The notes beneath the pieces were generated by a model. It saw only the letters and a program-made list of their open reading frames with translations, did not search any database and was not told where the DNA came from. From contig JAJIRX010000998.1 in the NCBI GenBank assembly GCA_023853785.1, forward strand, positions 1 to 64,000: a stretch of DNA of 64,000 bases, given 5' to 3'. This document shows positions 34,765 to 48,200 of this stretch, piece by piece (positions within the stretch are counted from its first letter, which is position 1; every line of letters starts with the position of its first letter). The stretch is from Psilocybe azurescens (taxonomy: Eukaryota; Basidiomycota; Agaricomycetes; Agaricales; Agrocybaceae). The translations under genes were made by a program, and so were the position numbers.

Positions 34765-37700
34765 TTAAGTGAGCCTCATACAGTGGTCGGCATTTCCGAC
34801 AGGGTTCTAGAGGCGATGTTAGCTAAATATTCTCAAAGGAGCAACAAATTGGAAGCACGCACCAAAGCCCAGTTCGGCATGTCAACGACCCTTCCACTAC
34901 CACCCCCAACGGCGAAAGTGAAGACGAAAACCATGACCTAATCATCGCAAGTGTGTTCGGAACGACAGATAGTGCGCAATATATGCAGATAGACTGACCT
35001 GGGTTCCTCCATCGAGAGCGGCTGACATCAAAAAGTTGTATTTTCTGAACCAGCCGGGGCGGTATCTGCGCAGATAATATTGCGAGAACACTGCCAGGCA
35101 GAATGTGGTGAAGACGGAGCTGTTGATTCCGACGTTCAAATATCCGAGAGTCCCTGAGAGATAAAAAGAAAAGATTTAATTACAATTACAATTCAATAAC
35201 AAAGTTGTCTTACAGCAAAGGATGGGGAGAAACGACTTTGTTGGCACCCAGCTTTGGGAACTTCTTGTGAAGAAGCCAGAATGGAATGGGAACTGCGAGA
35301 CCGATCAGGATAGAGAACGGTACGATCTGGTGAACGTCAGCGCTTATGCCTTGCTGTTGTCGATGAACATGTGCTTACAGCGTAACGTCCTCCAGGAGCG
35401 TACAGGATGCTTCCTAAGGCGCCCCAAGAGATGGCGTTACTGTTGAAAGACTTGAATAAAATCAGTACAAGAAATACCAGCAAAATACAACTGAATTAGC
35501 CCACCTGAACTTGTTGACCAGACCACTGTGAGACAATTGGAATGATGAATTTCGACTCATGCAAACGTAACACTCGATACATACGACGTTGGTTCCCTGG
35601 ACTTGGAGCAAAATCTCACGGCGAGACTTGATAATAGTCTTCATGATGACATAGTTCAAGAGACCACCCTGAGAACAAAGTGTCAGCGCCAGATCTCTTT
35701 CAGTTGTAGATGGTAAGCTTACAATAATAGCACCGAGTGATTGGACTGTGAATGTCACCCTAGGAGGAAGCTTCGTATATTGACCCTAATTTATGGAGAT
35801 TTTAGCAAAGCGCGATAGCACAGAGCATGGATACAAACCATTTTGAGATCACGGATGAGGCCACGGGCTTGGTCCAGTGTATTATACCCATACAATGTGA
35901 AATACATGTTGGCTTGGGGGTTTCCGGGCATCATAGCAGCACCGAGCATCTGCACAAGGTGCTGAATATTGGGAGAGAAGCCTGAGAGCGATAAGTATAA
36001 GCTCAAGGCGACAGACAGATAGTATGCTTACCAGTGATGGCATAGACGGTGATAACGAAGGGCAGGAAGATGGTAGAGATGATGATACCGACAACCAATC
36101 CCCACCTACATTTTTGCAGCAATTTAGTGATATGAAACGCCTCCAGATAGTTGGAGTTCCTCACCAAGGCATACCGGAGTGGCCGGCATACATCGTCGAC
36201 ATAGCCATCGCAAAACTAGCGACGAACATGGCAATGTACCACCACATAGGAACTTCTTTGTATACCTACGTAGGTAGATCGACATTAGTCCTACAGCCTG
36301 AACAGAACAAACGTATGGACATACCTTCATCTTGGCAAGATGAGGATCATAGTTCTCACCGGCCTGAAAACGACATCGATTAGATGGGAAAAGGTTATGG
36401 GTAGTCCATACATACCCTGTATTTCTTAATAACTTCGATGATATCTTTGCCGTACCAGATGAAAACGTGAGTGATAGTGGCACCGATGGCAAGATTGAAG
36501 CCGATTTTCGAGATAACCTGTGAGCTTGCGAACCATGGGAGACCGACCACAGCCAATTTCTCGCGATCCAGCATGAAGTTCTCGTCAAGGATAGAGCGCT
36601 GGTCGAAACGTGATCCATTGAGATGGAAAAGTTGTTGTGACAGGAAGGGGAAGTTCTGTCCATTCCAGATGTTATTGTGGTAACCAATGCAGAAAGCAAT
36701 CCTGTAGGAGTTATTAGTGAGATGAAAGATTTGCATCAGCGAACTATGTACATGCAAATGGCCGTTCCACAGTAGAGGGACAACTGAGTGGACAAGGGAG
36801 TGAAAAGAGCTCCCATAGATCCACCTCCCGAACCGACGTAATTCCAGTCAAGGCAAAGGGCGAACATTCCGAGACCTTCGTTACCATTGGAACCACCTAA
36901 CACAGATGTGAGAAAGAAGATACACGGGAACTGGCTGAATGTGGGTACCGAAAATACGAGTGAACCAGGGACTTTTCTTGTTAGCCAAGCAGAAGATGCT
37001 GATACCGGTAAGGGGTGCTGTAAAGGACGAGTCAAAACCAGTGGAGTATCATAATTAAGGGGAAACATACGGGGCAATGTATTCTGGGAACCACTCCCAT
37101 ACGAAGATACCAATGAAAACCGACCAGAAAAACTTGACACGCTTCTTTTGCATAAAGATCTTTTTGCCGCGATGCAGGGCGTCGAAGAGCTGAACGGTTG
37201 GGAGCAAATTGGGGAACACGATATAAGTCGGGTATACGAGGAATGATCTCATAACGCCACCGAGTCCGTAACCCATGAGTTGTGAACCTGGAAAAAAATA
37301 AGTATGAGGCAGAATAACGAAGACGGGAGTGACAGACCGATGAGTGTGAAAATACCGATTCCTGCATTGGGTTTGAGGTCGTAGTATAGATCATCTGCTG
37401 CAAAAATGCTAATGGCAAGGGCGGAGTCCGCCGCTGTTGAGGCAAAGATAGTAATGGCGACGTGTTCCTTGATATCTTAAAGAGCCTCAACAAGCGGAAT
37501 ATGGGTGAAAGAAGAAAGAGAGCATACTGAATGGACCGGGATTCATGAAGCGCCAGAAGGCGGTATCCTTTGTTTGCAAGTTCTTACGTTCGTTTCCGGG
37601 ACCAGGAATGGCTTCTTCAAGAACACGACCCATAATGTAGGCGATGATCTGGATGAACAGCTGACTGACGAACACCGTCTGAGGGCGGAAATACTGGAGG

Positions 37701-38106
37701 TAGAATGTCAGTAACAAGTTGATTAAAACCGAATCATTTTACTTACGAAAATTTGACCAAGCACAGCTCCAAAGCAGGAAAGGCCAATACCGAGGAACCA
37801 CATTCGGAAGGTGAATGCGGGGAGAGTGGGATCGTCCTCCAAGGAGATTAGACGAGTCGCAACATCCATGTCAGTCTCTATCCGTGCCAAATTGAAGTTA
37901 AAGTTCAAAAATATGATAAGAAACATACCAATAGGACGCTCCTTCCCGTTCTCATCTAAATCTACGGCTCTGAGATCATCATATACCTCGCCTTCAAACG
38001 CTCCAGTCACTTCAGCAACGCTACGCTTCTCGTCAAGTTTGCTATCGCTGTATGATGACCTGCGCTCGGGGTCGACAGGAGCTGCCGCGGTGGCTACCTT
38101 CTCCAT
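34765..38106 (-). CDS. Oligopeptide transporter (OPT family), minus-strand paralogue
   Basis: ATG at 38106, TAA at 34765, about 20 exons separated by ~50-bp introns (the first is 37878-37928). The soluble N-terminus ends in NGKERPI/ETDMDVATRLISLEDDPTLP, matching the acidic OPT motif before TM1 (FRMWFLGIGLSCFGAVLGQIF). Other hallmarks are NPGPFNIKEHVAITIFAS, GYGLGGVMRSFLVYPTYIVFPNLLPTVQL, KFFWSVFIGIFVWEWFPEYI, LDWNYVGSGGGSMGALFTP, the KLPPR motif (QYTKLPPRVTF), and the end RKYNFLMSAALDGGTQVMVFVFTFAVGGGSG, finishing NPVGNADHCMRLT. OPT proteins are proton-coupled importers of small peptides or glutathione at the plasma membrane, usually with 12-16 TM segments. It is divergent to, and a close paralogue of, the gene at 40634-44142. 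I saw no frame break. Confidence 0.9.
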
Positions 38107-40633
38107 CTTGAAAAATCAAAAGGGAGCCGTTAAAGGTACAACGGAGACGGTACAACAGTAACGGCACCATATAGCCTTCCATTTATACGAAACGAAAGGC
38201 TCTCTGTATCTAAAGTTTTGCATGGGTCATGTTGTATAATCAGTAGGGCACATGGACGACATCGAACTGGGACTCGTTGTAAAGTCTTGGCTGACAGCTT
38301 GGCTAGCTGGGTATCATAACCCCACAGATGTTATCAACGACCTGTGAGGAGATATATATTTCGAAAGGATTGGGCCAATTAGAGGACATGTGAAGATTGC
38401 CAACAAGACTTGAAACAAGCACAATCGTGAAATGAAGAGGCTAGACACATGCGTGAATAGGGTGTTTGAATTTTGGTATGGTAGGTGGTGCTCGCTTAAT
38501 AGCACCTAATAAGCGCGTGCATCGTTCGGTGAAATTGTTGAAGCATGAGGACGATAAGTCACCTATGAGCTCACTTTCTAGCCTTAGACTGCTTTAGAAG
38601 AGGCTATCTCTTGGTACACGTTATATCCAGCAGGCGCTTGCTCCTGACAAAGACCGCTGTCTTGTGATTCCTCGTTGCACCATATGATTTGTAGAAAGTA
38701 AAGTACTCGTAGCAAGAAAGAGGCGGACATTGTAGTGGCGAGCATGAGCAACCCCACGCTTTTTAATCAAATAGTTGATCGAAAGCGGCAGTTGCCGTTG
38801 ACGCCTTGCCAATAATCTGGGTATCTAATTTAGTAGGGAGGGGTAGTTCACAATCAGACATTGACTGAAGCCTGTCATTGGTCGAGGAGAGGAAAGTATC
38901 AAGTCATTAATTCCCCATCTGCGAGGTCTGAGCATGGTTGTGAATGCCACGAGACCAATTATCCTGCTCAGAATTTGAAAACCTCCGCCCTTTCCGCCCC
39001 GGTGATTGCATCTTGAGCTCAGCCTCTGGCCGCACTGCCTCTCGACCGTCGACCGATGTTCTTCTTTCGAATTGCAAGCCTAATACATTCTTATCTTAGA
39101 AGTTACTCGAATCACCATTTTTGCATAGTATTATTACCCTGCGATGCTATGTGGGTCCCTGGGATCCGAATCGTCACTCATGCACATGTGATTATTGTCG
39201 TAAAGTACATCTACTTTATCTTGCACGCCATCATTTAGATACTCTTAGAGTTGCAGTGAACAATTCTCCGCAACACCTCTAGGTAGACGCAGCTCCGACG
39301 AGTCGGTCCGGCCTCGTATCCTGATTGGGACCCCTCCGGTAATTATAGCATTTCTTCCATGCTTTCTTTAGGCATAGAGCCAAAGAGAGCCAAATTAATA
39401 CTTCCCCTTGGGGTATTATACGTCCTTCTCGCGGAATTTGCATATGTGTGTCACACCACAGGACATCACATTGCATGGACATCTATGAGCATCTCGTGGA
39501 CACCGAAGATACCAATGATTCCTCCCATGTGGTAGCCTTATGGACAAGGTTAGAACATTATGGTCTCTTATTCCAACCCGATAACCCATATCACCGGAAC
39601 CAGACAGAACCATGCTCATACTGGCTCATACTGGCAAGCGTTTGCCGCGGTGTATTATAATGAAGTCCGGCATTCGCATCGACAGAATAAACAGTCTAAG
39701 CAATCAACAAAGCCTTGAAAATACAACAGTCTATGTTTTGCATTGAATTTTTTAGGCCAATGAATCAAAGTGCCTAAGCGGCCACAAAGCTTGTACTTAC
39801 ATCGTGTTCATAGTATGGTAGTGCATGGGACTGATAGTTTTTCAGTCCCTATATATTGATTGACTACTGTTGGGTTCTTTCACAACAATGGCATCATAAT
39901 AGTTATTTTGTTCCATTTATCTGCAAGGTTTCTCAATGCTTAATAATTGGCTTCTATTTAAGATCGTCCCGACGAAGGGATTCCCGGACCCAATCCTCAT
40001 TTAATACTTTTTAATCAGTGCAGATAGAAAAAAAATCGGCCCTGAGATTGTGTTGAAACTTTGGCAAGTACCTGAATCGGCTGCGTAGCATCTACTGTCT
40101 CACAGCGCTTATCTGTAGTTATCCGGCAGATAGATTGTCTTGGACTAACATAAATGGATCCAAGTACCTGCAACTCTGATACTACAACTTTCGCCTCCAT
40201 GTTAGGGAACCTGCAACGCTCTAATTCGATAAGGTGGATGAGGCGTAGCACCATACTTCCCAGAATCTCAGAATGGGTTTGCAAATTATAATGAGAAAGT
40301 GAATATGAATATACTCGCATTTTTGGTCTTTCCGTGGCAATACGACCTCTGTTCTAGGGAACATGTAGCGCACTGCTGTGTCTTATCATCGTGTCTACAG
40401 TGCCGCATGCCCAGAACGCCAAGTGCATGGTCTATTTTTGGGTTATTTCTCTCTCGTCCTCAGATTTTTTCTTGTGGCACGGAATAGAATCCACAAGATA
40501 TCTCGAATATACGACGTTTCATTGGCCTAACCATATTCCGCTCCATGGGAAATATCCCTCACAGTTTCGGCCATAGTGGACGGTATATGAGGGGCCTCCA
40601 TCTCCTTGTTTCTGCGAGTCGATTGCGCCCACC
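38107..40633. other. Shared 2.5-kb intergenic region between divergent OPT paralogues
   Basis: Both OPT genes start from this region in opposite directions. The only frames are short and patternless; I found no third gene, transposon end or RNA. It is long for this gene density, so it may hold regulatory sites or decayed sequence. Confidence 0.4.
38182..38187 (-). promoter_or_regulatory. TATA box of the minus-strand OPT gene
   Basis: TATAAA reads on the minus strand (TTTATA on plus), 76 bases upstream of the ATG at 38106. Distance and match suit a core promoter. Confidence 0.45.
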
Positions 40634-43600
40634 ATGGCTACCGTCAATTCCCTGCCTGTACATCCCATTAATGGACGTACTGATTCGTTTGGAGATGAGA
40701 AGGGTATCACTCAGGAGAAGGGGAGCGACGGCTCCGTCGAAATAGCTGGATCCATTCAAGGCGACGTTTACGATGATATACGCGCAATTGATATGGGAGA
40801 GGATGGCAAGGAGCGACCAATTGGTATGGACACAACTCTTGGACTCATGTTAAATATCCATTGAAAACAGCTCTGCAGAAACTGATTTTGATGTTGCGAC
40901 GCGTTTAATATCTCTTGAAGATGACCCATCTCTACCTGCCTTCACATTTAGGATGTGGTTTCTGGGTCTTGGCTTATCTTGCTTCGGAGCGGTGCTGGGA
41001 CAAATTTTCGTAAGATTTCTTCCCCAGTTCTCAGAAACGCTCACTAACAACGTGAATAAAAGTATTTTCGACCACAAACTGTGTATGTTAGCCCTCTGTT
41101 CCTCCAGATTCTTGCATACCTTCTCGGTCTCGTGCTCGAAGAGATTGTTCCTGGGCCTCATAATGCGCGAGAGCGGCTGAGAACGAAAGATAACGCATTC
41201 TGGAGGTTCATGAACCCAGGGCCATTCAGTGCGTTATAAATATATATCCCCTTCGTAAACTGACGTTGACAATGTGTGCAGATATCAAGGAGCATGTGGC
41301 CATTACCATTTTCTCAACTACTGCGGCAGAGTCTGCACTTGCAATCAGTATATTCGCAGCAGACGAGCTCTATTATAACCTTGAGGTGCGAATTTCTGGT
41401 TGGTTATCTCCCCCCTGAGACCACCACGCTGACATTCATTCCCAGCCGAACATTGGTGTGGGCATATTTACTCTCATTGGTACGTATCAAGCGTTGTCAG
41501 GCATAGATAGTCTGACTCTAACTTGTTATCTACTCCAGGGTCCCAGTTGATGGGCTATGGCCTTGGAGGTGGGTCCATATTCTATATTTATCACCAATGT
41601 AATAGCCACTCAGGGGTTTCAAATTTAGGCATCATGCGCGCATTTTTGGTGTATCCAACCTACATCGTCTTCCCAAACCTGCTCCCAACCGTCCAGCTTT
41701 TCGACGCTCTGCATCGTGGAAAGAAGATCTTTCTGCAGAAGAAACGCGTCAAGTTCTTCTGGTCTATCTTTATCGCCATCTTTGTTTGGGAATGGTTCCC
41801 TGAGTTCATTGCTCCGTAAGCGCCCATTTTTATCCTTATCACGGTGTGAAATTGATGTCCTATAAGCACACTCACTGGAATCAGTATCTTCTGTCTCGCC
41901 AAAAGAGATAGCCCATGGGTTACGCGTATCTTTGGTGAGCCAGTATCTCGTTCTGTGCCATTGGAGTACATTTGGATGCTCACCTAATTTTCGCATTGTA
42001 GGTGGAGCTGCCGGAAATGAAGGTCTAGGGATGTTCTCCCTATGTCTGGACTGGAATTATGTTGGCTCAGGAGGAGGATCTTTGGGAGCCCTCTTTACCC
42101 CCTCTCAACTCAGCTATCTCTCTATTTCGGTACAATGATCTGCATGTCAGTTGTTTATCGTTTCCTATTTCCCACATTCTGTCTCACGCGTCAAATTTTC
42201 TAGCATAGCATTTTGTGCTTGCTATGCAGCCAACACCTGGAGCGGCCAGAACTTTCCTTTCCTGTCACAAGCACTATTTTACGAGAATGGGTCGCTTTAC
42301 GACCAACTGTCTATATTGGATGAAAATTTCCGTCTGGATTCTGCTAAGCTTGCGGAAGTGGTTGGTGTTTTCGTTCGATTAGAATCTGCACGTAAATATC
42401 TAAATATACCCTCTAACAGGGCCTCCCATGGTTCGCCAGCTCGCAAGTTCTAACCAAGATAGGATCCAATTTGGCCATAGGCGCTACGATAATGCACGTC
42501 ATTATCTGGTACGGGAAGGACATCATCGAGGTCGTCCGAAAATACAGAGTATGCAGAATATTCTTATCGCAACTTCAGGTCAATTGATGTCATTTACTAA
42601 CTGTTCCTTCAGGCGGGAGAGAATTACGACCCACATCTCGCAAAGATGAAGGTGTATCCTGAGGTCCCGATGTGGTGGTACATCGCAATCTTTGTATGCA
42701 GCTTCGCAATGGCGATGGCTACGATCTACACTGGGCACTCCCATCTTCCATGGTGAGTGCATCATCCACATGTACCCCGCCGTCCGAGTCTGCTAATTAT
42801 ATCCGTAGGTGGGGCTTGATCGTGTCCCTCATCATCGCCGCGATCTTCCTGCCCTTCGTAGTCACTGTGTACGCTATCACAGGTTTCGTGCCTAACATCC
42901 AGAATCTCGTTCAGGTATTAGGCGATCATTTTTACAGACAATGCCATTGAGCTCATCAACGCATATATTATAGATTTTGGGAGCTGCTATGATTCCTGGA
43001 AGCCCTCAGACAAATATGTATTTCACCCTGTACGGATTCAACACCGTCGATCAAGCTCGCGGGCTCATTCGCGATCTGAAAATGGTATGTACCATATCAA
43101 TGCCACCGCCGTGGTGCTATTGAACTCACATTGTCTCTTCTCAGGGACAATATACGAAGCTTCCTCCTCGTGTCACTTTCGTTGTTCAGTCTATTGGAGC
43201 CGTAGTCGTAAGTCACCAACCATTCCTTCGCCTGAAAATTCTAAGAATATGACGGATGATTATCTCAGGGTGGACTATTGAACTTCATCATCATGAAGAT
43301 TCTCATTAACAGCCATCGTGAAATCTTACTTGACGTACAGGGGTCCAATATTGTGCGTTCTCGCCACTTGTATTGCAACACATTACTGTTCTGACCAAGA
43401 TAAAAACAAATGTCAGTGGTCGGGTCAACAAGTTCAGGTGAAGATCATTAGCCTCGCATCCATTAACAACCCACTAATCCCTGAAAATCAGTCTTTCAAC
43501 AGTGACGCTGTCTCTTGGGGCGCTTTAGGAAACCTCCTATATGCACCAGACGGACGATACGCGGTGCGTACCCTTGCTTTATGATCCAAGTTAGCAGTCC

Positions 43601-44142
43601 GATACTTATTTTACATTCAAGATCGTGCCGTTTTCCATCCTGATTGGTCTCGCAGTTCCGATCCCGTTCTGGATTGCCCACAAATTCTTCCCCAAGCTCG
43701 GCGCCAACCGCGTCGTGACGCCCGTCCTCTGCTGTAAGTACCAATTTTTTCCTGGCCACCCACACAAGAATAGCTTCTTATCCATGACAAATCATTGTCT
43801 AGGGACCCTCGGATACCTCAGCGTTGGCATCAACAGCTCCGTGTTCACCACCTTCTGCCTCGCCGTGTTCTCGCAGTACTACCTCCGGCGATACCGCCCG
43901 AGGTGGTTCAGGAAGTACAACTTCCTTCTCTCAGCGGCTCTGGATGGAGGCACGCAGGTCATGGTCTTCGTTTTCACGTTCGCTGTCGGCGGAGGGAGCG
44001 GGAAAGTGACGAATATGCCAAATTGGGCTTTGGTGCGTGTTATTTTATTCTCGGTTTATGAACTGGTATCAACGATGCTGACTTGCCTGATGATGTTTAG
44101 AACCCAATTGGCAATCCTGACTACTGTCAGCGCCTCACTTGA
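40634..44142 (+). CDS. Oligopeptide transporter (OPT family), plus-strand paralogue
   Basis: Twenty-one exons fit GT-AG rules: 40634-40823, 40879-41009, 41063-41228, 41282-41385, 41446-41477, 41539-41568, 41629-41815, 41867-41934, 42002-42145, 42204-42360, 42420-42548, 42613-42752, 42809-42914, 42974-43084, 43145-43207, 43269-43351, 43417-43437, 43492-43563, 43622-43733, 43803-44032, 44101-44142. The protein matches the minus-strand OPT almost throughout, with the same ETDFDVATRLISLEDDP, NPGPFNIKEH, GYGLGGIMRAFLVYPT, KLPPR and C-terminal NPIGNPDYCQRLT. Exons of 32, 30 and 21 nt are microexons; the 21-nt one encodes WSGQQVQ. One base is missing in the C5 run 42098-42102 (LFTP/LSTQLSLYFG), where the paralogue is intact. 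The role is proton-coupled peptide uptake, inferred from the family. Confidence 0.88.
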
Positions 44143-45213
44143 GAATCCCTGGATGATTTTTTTACCCGAAATTCGATTGTCGTAATGAATAACACCGCGC
44201 AAAGATGTACGTACTCGAGATTTGTATAATAAACACGACAATTTTCAAGCCTGAAACAACCAATGCATACTTGTACTTATACTGGAGTGAGATTGAGCAC
44301 CCAGACCTTAGCAAAGTCTCGCCTGAAACTTGCGCAATTGAACGTTTGGCGATGTGCCGTTTTCATCTATTTTTAGATCTATGTACTCGTATAGGAAAAT
44401 TTTTGAAAATGGAATACTGGATATTGAAGATGAAATGTATGCATATATGTATGAAATGATGATGCTGAGGACGAGAATGCGACGTCGTAATGGGGGTGAA
44501 ATTAAGACGTTGGTTGGAGTCAAATTTGGATATTAAACAAAGCAACGTCGATAGCAGAGCACAAGAAGTATTGGAGGGGGTGATGATAGGGGTTGGACGT
44601 CGAGAACTGAAGTACCGCCTTTTCCAACATATGAAGATCAAGGAAAAGATTCACGGATCGAAGGAAAAACAAAAAGCAAGACCGACACGAACAGCATTCG
44701 AGCGCTCGACAGCTACAAAGTGGCCAAAAACGTAATGCCAGGCTAAAAGAAACAGAGGAAGGACTAGCACTACGAGTAGAGCAAATCTCATCCTCATACT
44801 CATCCATTACGGCTGGATTCACCCTCCTCGAACGCAATTCCATTCAAAAAAAAAAAGGTCGAAAAAATGATAGTGTAAAAGAAAATAAGATAAAAAAAAA
44901 CAATGTGACATGGAAGCTGAAAGCTGAAAAAATAAAATGAAAGAATCAAGTATAATAATATAAAAAAAGCGAATGAAAGCAAACGAGGGTCTGTCTGTCC
45001 GGTCGTCTATGTCATAAATAGAGAAGAGAAAAGTAAAAGGAAGAAGAGAAAAAAGATGAATGGAATGCGAAGGAAGGAAGGATTGTGGAAAACATTGCAG
45101 AATTGGAATGGAATGGATATGAATATGGAAGAGACCCTCTCCCTCAGCGGTCTCACGAATCCCACACTACATTAGCACCATCATCACCCAACCTCCAACC
45201 GCTGCTTTAGACC
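44143..45213. other. Convergent intergenic region, purine-rich on plus strand
   Basis: This is the 3' flank of the OPT gene and of the Mid2-like gene. From about 44840 to 45120 the plus strand is strongly A/G-rich (runs such as AAAAAAAAAAGG and GAAAATAAGATAAAAAAAAA). It probably contains the 3' UTR of the minus-strand gene. No gene seen. Confidence 0.4.
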
Positions 45214-48200
45214 TCACCGACTCCTCCCCTCCGCATCAACATTTCCATTTCCAGCTCCCTCTCCCCGCCGATCCTGTACCAAACTATCATACGTCGGCGG
45301 AATCTCCCTCAGCTGCTCCTCATCCTCCTCCTGCACCGCCTCGCCCTTGCGCATCACCACCCTGCCCCCATCCTGGTGCACCACAACCGCAGACCCCGCA
45401 CCCGAGCTCACAGACGTCGACCGCCCATGCACATTCGCATTATGCGGCGAGCCCGCTCCAGGGCGCAGCGAGTCCGGCAGCACGACGTGGTCCGCGCCGG
45501 AGGACGACGACGCGCCCGCACCCGCACCCGCCGCAGAACCGAACGACATGCCATTCGCGTGCTGCTGCGGCTGTTGCGTCTGCGGCTGCGCGCCGCCCCC
45601 GGGTCCGTATTGCAGGTACGCAGAGTGCCGCGCTTGCATGTTGGCTGATTGAGGATCGTCCGGGTTGGTCACGTGTGGTCTGTTCTGGTACTGCTGCCTC
45701 ATCCCCATCGCCTCCATCTCCTTCGCGCTGCGTGGGTTGTACACACCCGCAGCACCGAGGGCACCTGCAGCGGCGTACCCAGCTCCGCCACCAGACGAGT
45801 GATCCGACGAGCTAAGTATACTCGGCGCGGCGCTGAGTCCAGGCGACGGGCCTCTTCCCACAGGCGGCGCATATGGGTTCACGTTATTTGGATAATACGA
45901 GCCCGAGGACGCAGTGTTCACATCGCTCACAGGCGTCTGCGGCACGGCGCCGTGCCCTCCTTCCGAGGTCCCAGAGTGCGGATAATACGAGGACGACGTA
46001 TGCGCACCGCCGCTAGAGGTCCCATACCCCTGGCCCTGTCCTTGGTTATGATGCTGATACGCCGCCGCCGCGCCGGCACCCGCCAACGCACCCGCCCCAG
46101 CACCCGCCATCAAAGGCTGCACCTGGCTCATGCTCCCGCCGCCCATCCCGCTCGGGTTATAAGAATATGGCGAAATGATGCCGCCGCCGCCGACGCCGCC
46201 GTTCAAGCGCCCGCCCATGCCATCGTCCAGGTCTTCGTCGTTCAGGGGTATCTGGGGTAACGTTCCGCCTCCCTCGAGGCCGCTTGCACGCCCGCCGGCT
46301 GTGACGTGCCCTGGGTCGAAGTTGCCGTCGAATTCATGCTTGGTGCGGCGTCGCCGGAGGAGGAAGAGGAGGAGAGCGATGAGTATGGCAAGGCCTGCTA
46401 CACCTGGTATTGATAGATGTGCGTAAGTCAGGGTTAAGTCAAGGATGAGGAGATAGATAGACAAAGAAAGGACACAGAAAAGGAAGGAGACGAACCTCCG
46501 ACTGCTCCGCCGACGATGGGGCCTACGTCTGTTCCCGACTTCTCATTCAGGTTTTTCGGGGTGGATGAGATAACGGATCCTGGTTGGATGAACGTCGTAA
46601 ATGCAACGACGGTGGTGAATGTTTGGCCATTTGAGGTCATTCTGAGAAAGGAGCAGGTGTAAATATTAGCATTTTGATGTTCGGAGGAGCGAAAGAAGAA
46701 AAGAAAGGAAGAAAGGTGGTTGGCGGCGGTGAATAAAAATAACTGCCAAAAGAACGCAGAGGAAGATAGTAGATTCAAAAGAAAAGAAAAGAAAAGGTGG
46801 TGAAGAACATAAGGAATAAAAATGAGTAAAAAAATAAAAGAAAAACAGAAATAAAACCACTGCAAAACAACAAACCACCATCTCGACGACAAGCACAAAC
46901 GCAAAGTGAGAAAAAAACACGAAAACGTCAGAAAAATGTCAATTTAAGATTGACAAAACCGCACAGTCGACGTAATGACGTCACACACTACATGCATTCC
47001 CGCCTGCCCACGGGGAGCCAGGACAAAGGAGGTAGGCTCAACCACTCCAAATTACTCCAGGCAAAACTCCACATCGTTGATCAACTATCGCGCGTTGCTC
47101 ACAGCCAGGCTCCTCCTCATGAGAATGGCGAATGGAGCATGTAGCGTGGGCGTGGGGTGTGGGCGTGTACCCGAGTCCCGAGTCCAACGATGCATGGTGA
47201 ATGTCCATGTAGACAGAGCAGAGGAAAAGCGAAAAGCGAAAAAGACAAAAAAGAAACAAAAAAAAGGAGAAGTACAAAGGAAAAAGAACTATGCACGCAT
47301 GCATGCGCGAGGGGATCCGTGCCTCCAACCGCTTCATCCGCTTCAACCTCCATCTCCTCCTATCGCTCGAACACAGAAATAACCAATCCACCAAGGCTGA
47401 CAAACCAACCAACATCCAAACCAAAACCGAAACCGAAACTGAAAATAAAAGAAAGAAAAAGACTGATAGCGAGCAAACCCCGTCTGCGCCGGAACGACCC
47501 AAAGCGCTTACCACTCCATCCCCCGGTGATACAGGTCTGATATCCGCGGGGCAGCGCATACGCAGGATCTGGACCTGGAAGTCGGACCGCACGACCCACA
47601 TCCTTGAGCTCGACCCCGCTCCATCCAAACGGCGACAGCCCTAACATCCTCTAGACACGGAAACGGACCGCTTATCCTCTCCTCTCCTCACCCACGCTCT
47701 CGGTCCATCCAAAAGGCTATCGGCCCCCTCCAACACATACCCAATTCCACACGAGAAAAACGGCAATGCGAAACCCGACCCAGACCCAGCAAAAAAAAAA
47801 CCGTAACAACAAACACCCAAATATAGAACCTTCGTCGTGGAAAAAACGAAGGGAAAAGAAAGAATCGAATCGAATTCAAATCAAATCAAAGGCAATGCGG
47901 GAAAGAGCAGGAAACGTCCACGTCCACCGCAGCACTCCCGCGATAGGAAAAGAACTGACGTGCGCTGGCCTGCGCAAAAATAGGGATGGGGCAGGTGACA
48001 GGATGGGACAAGGACACAGTTGAATGTGGGGTATTTTTGGGTCTCGCGAAGGGTGCGGAAACCTTGCAGGACGTGATGTGGTAATGGCCTGTCGCTCGTG
48101 CCTTGCGATGCAATACATGCACCGCAGGCTATGATAAATGGCAACTGCAATTGCAAGTGCAGATGAAAGCGATAATAGATGATGGAGATGGAGATGAATG

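Noticed and set aside
45347..46260. Arg/Pro/Ala-rich plus-strand ORFs
   Set aside because: Shadows of the large minus-strand exon 45214-46403, which has the transmembrane helix and a phase-exact splice model.
47038..47628. 196-residue minus ORF inside the long intron
   Set aside because: Extreme Phe/Leu/Ser composition from pyrimidine tracts, no family features, and it lies within a phase-consistent intron.
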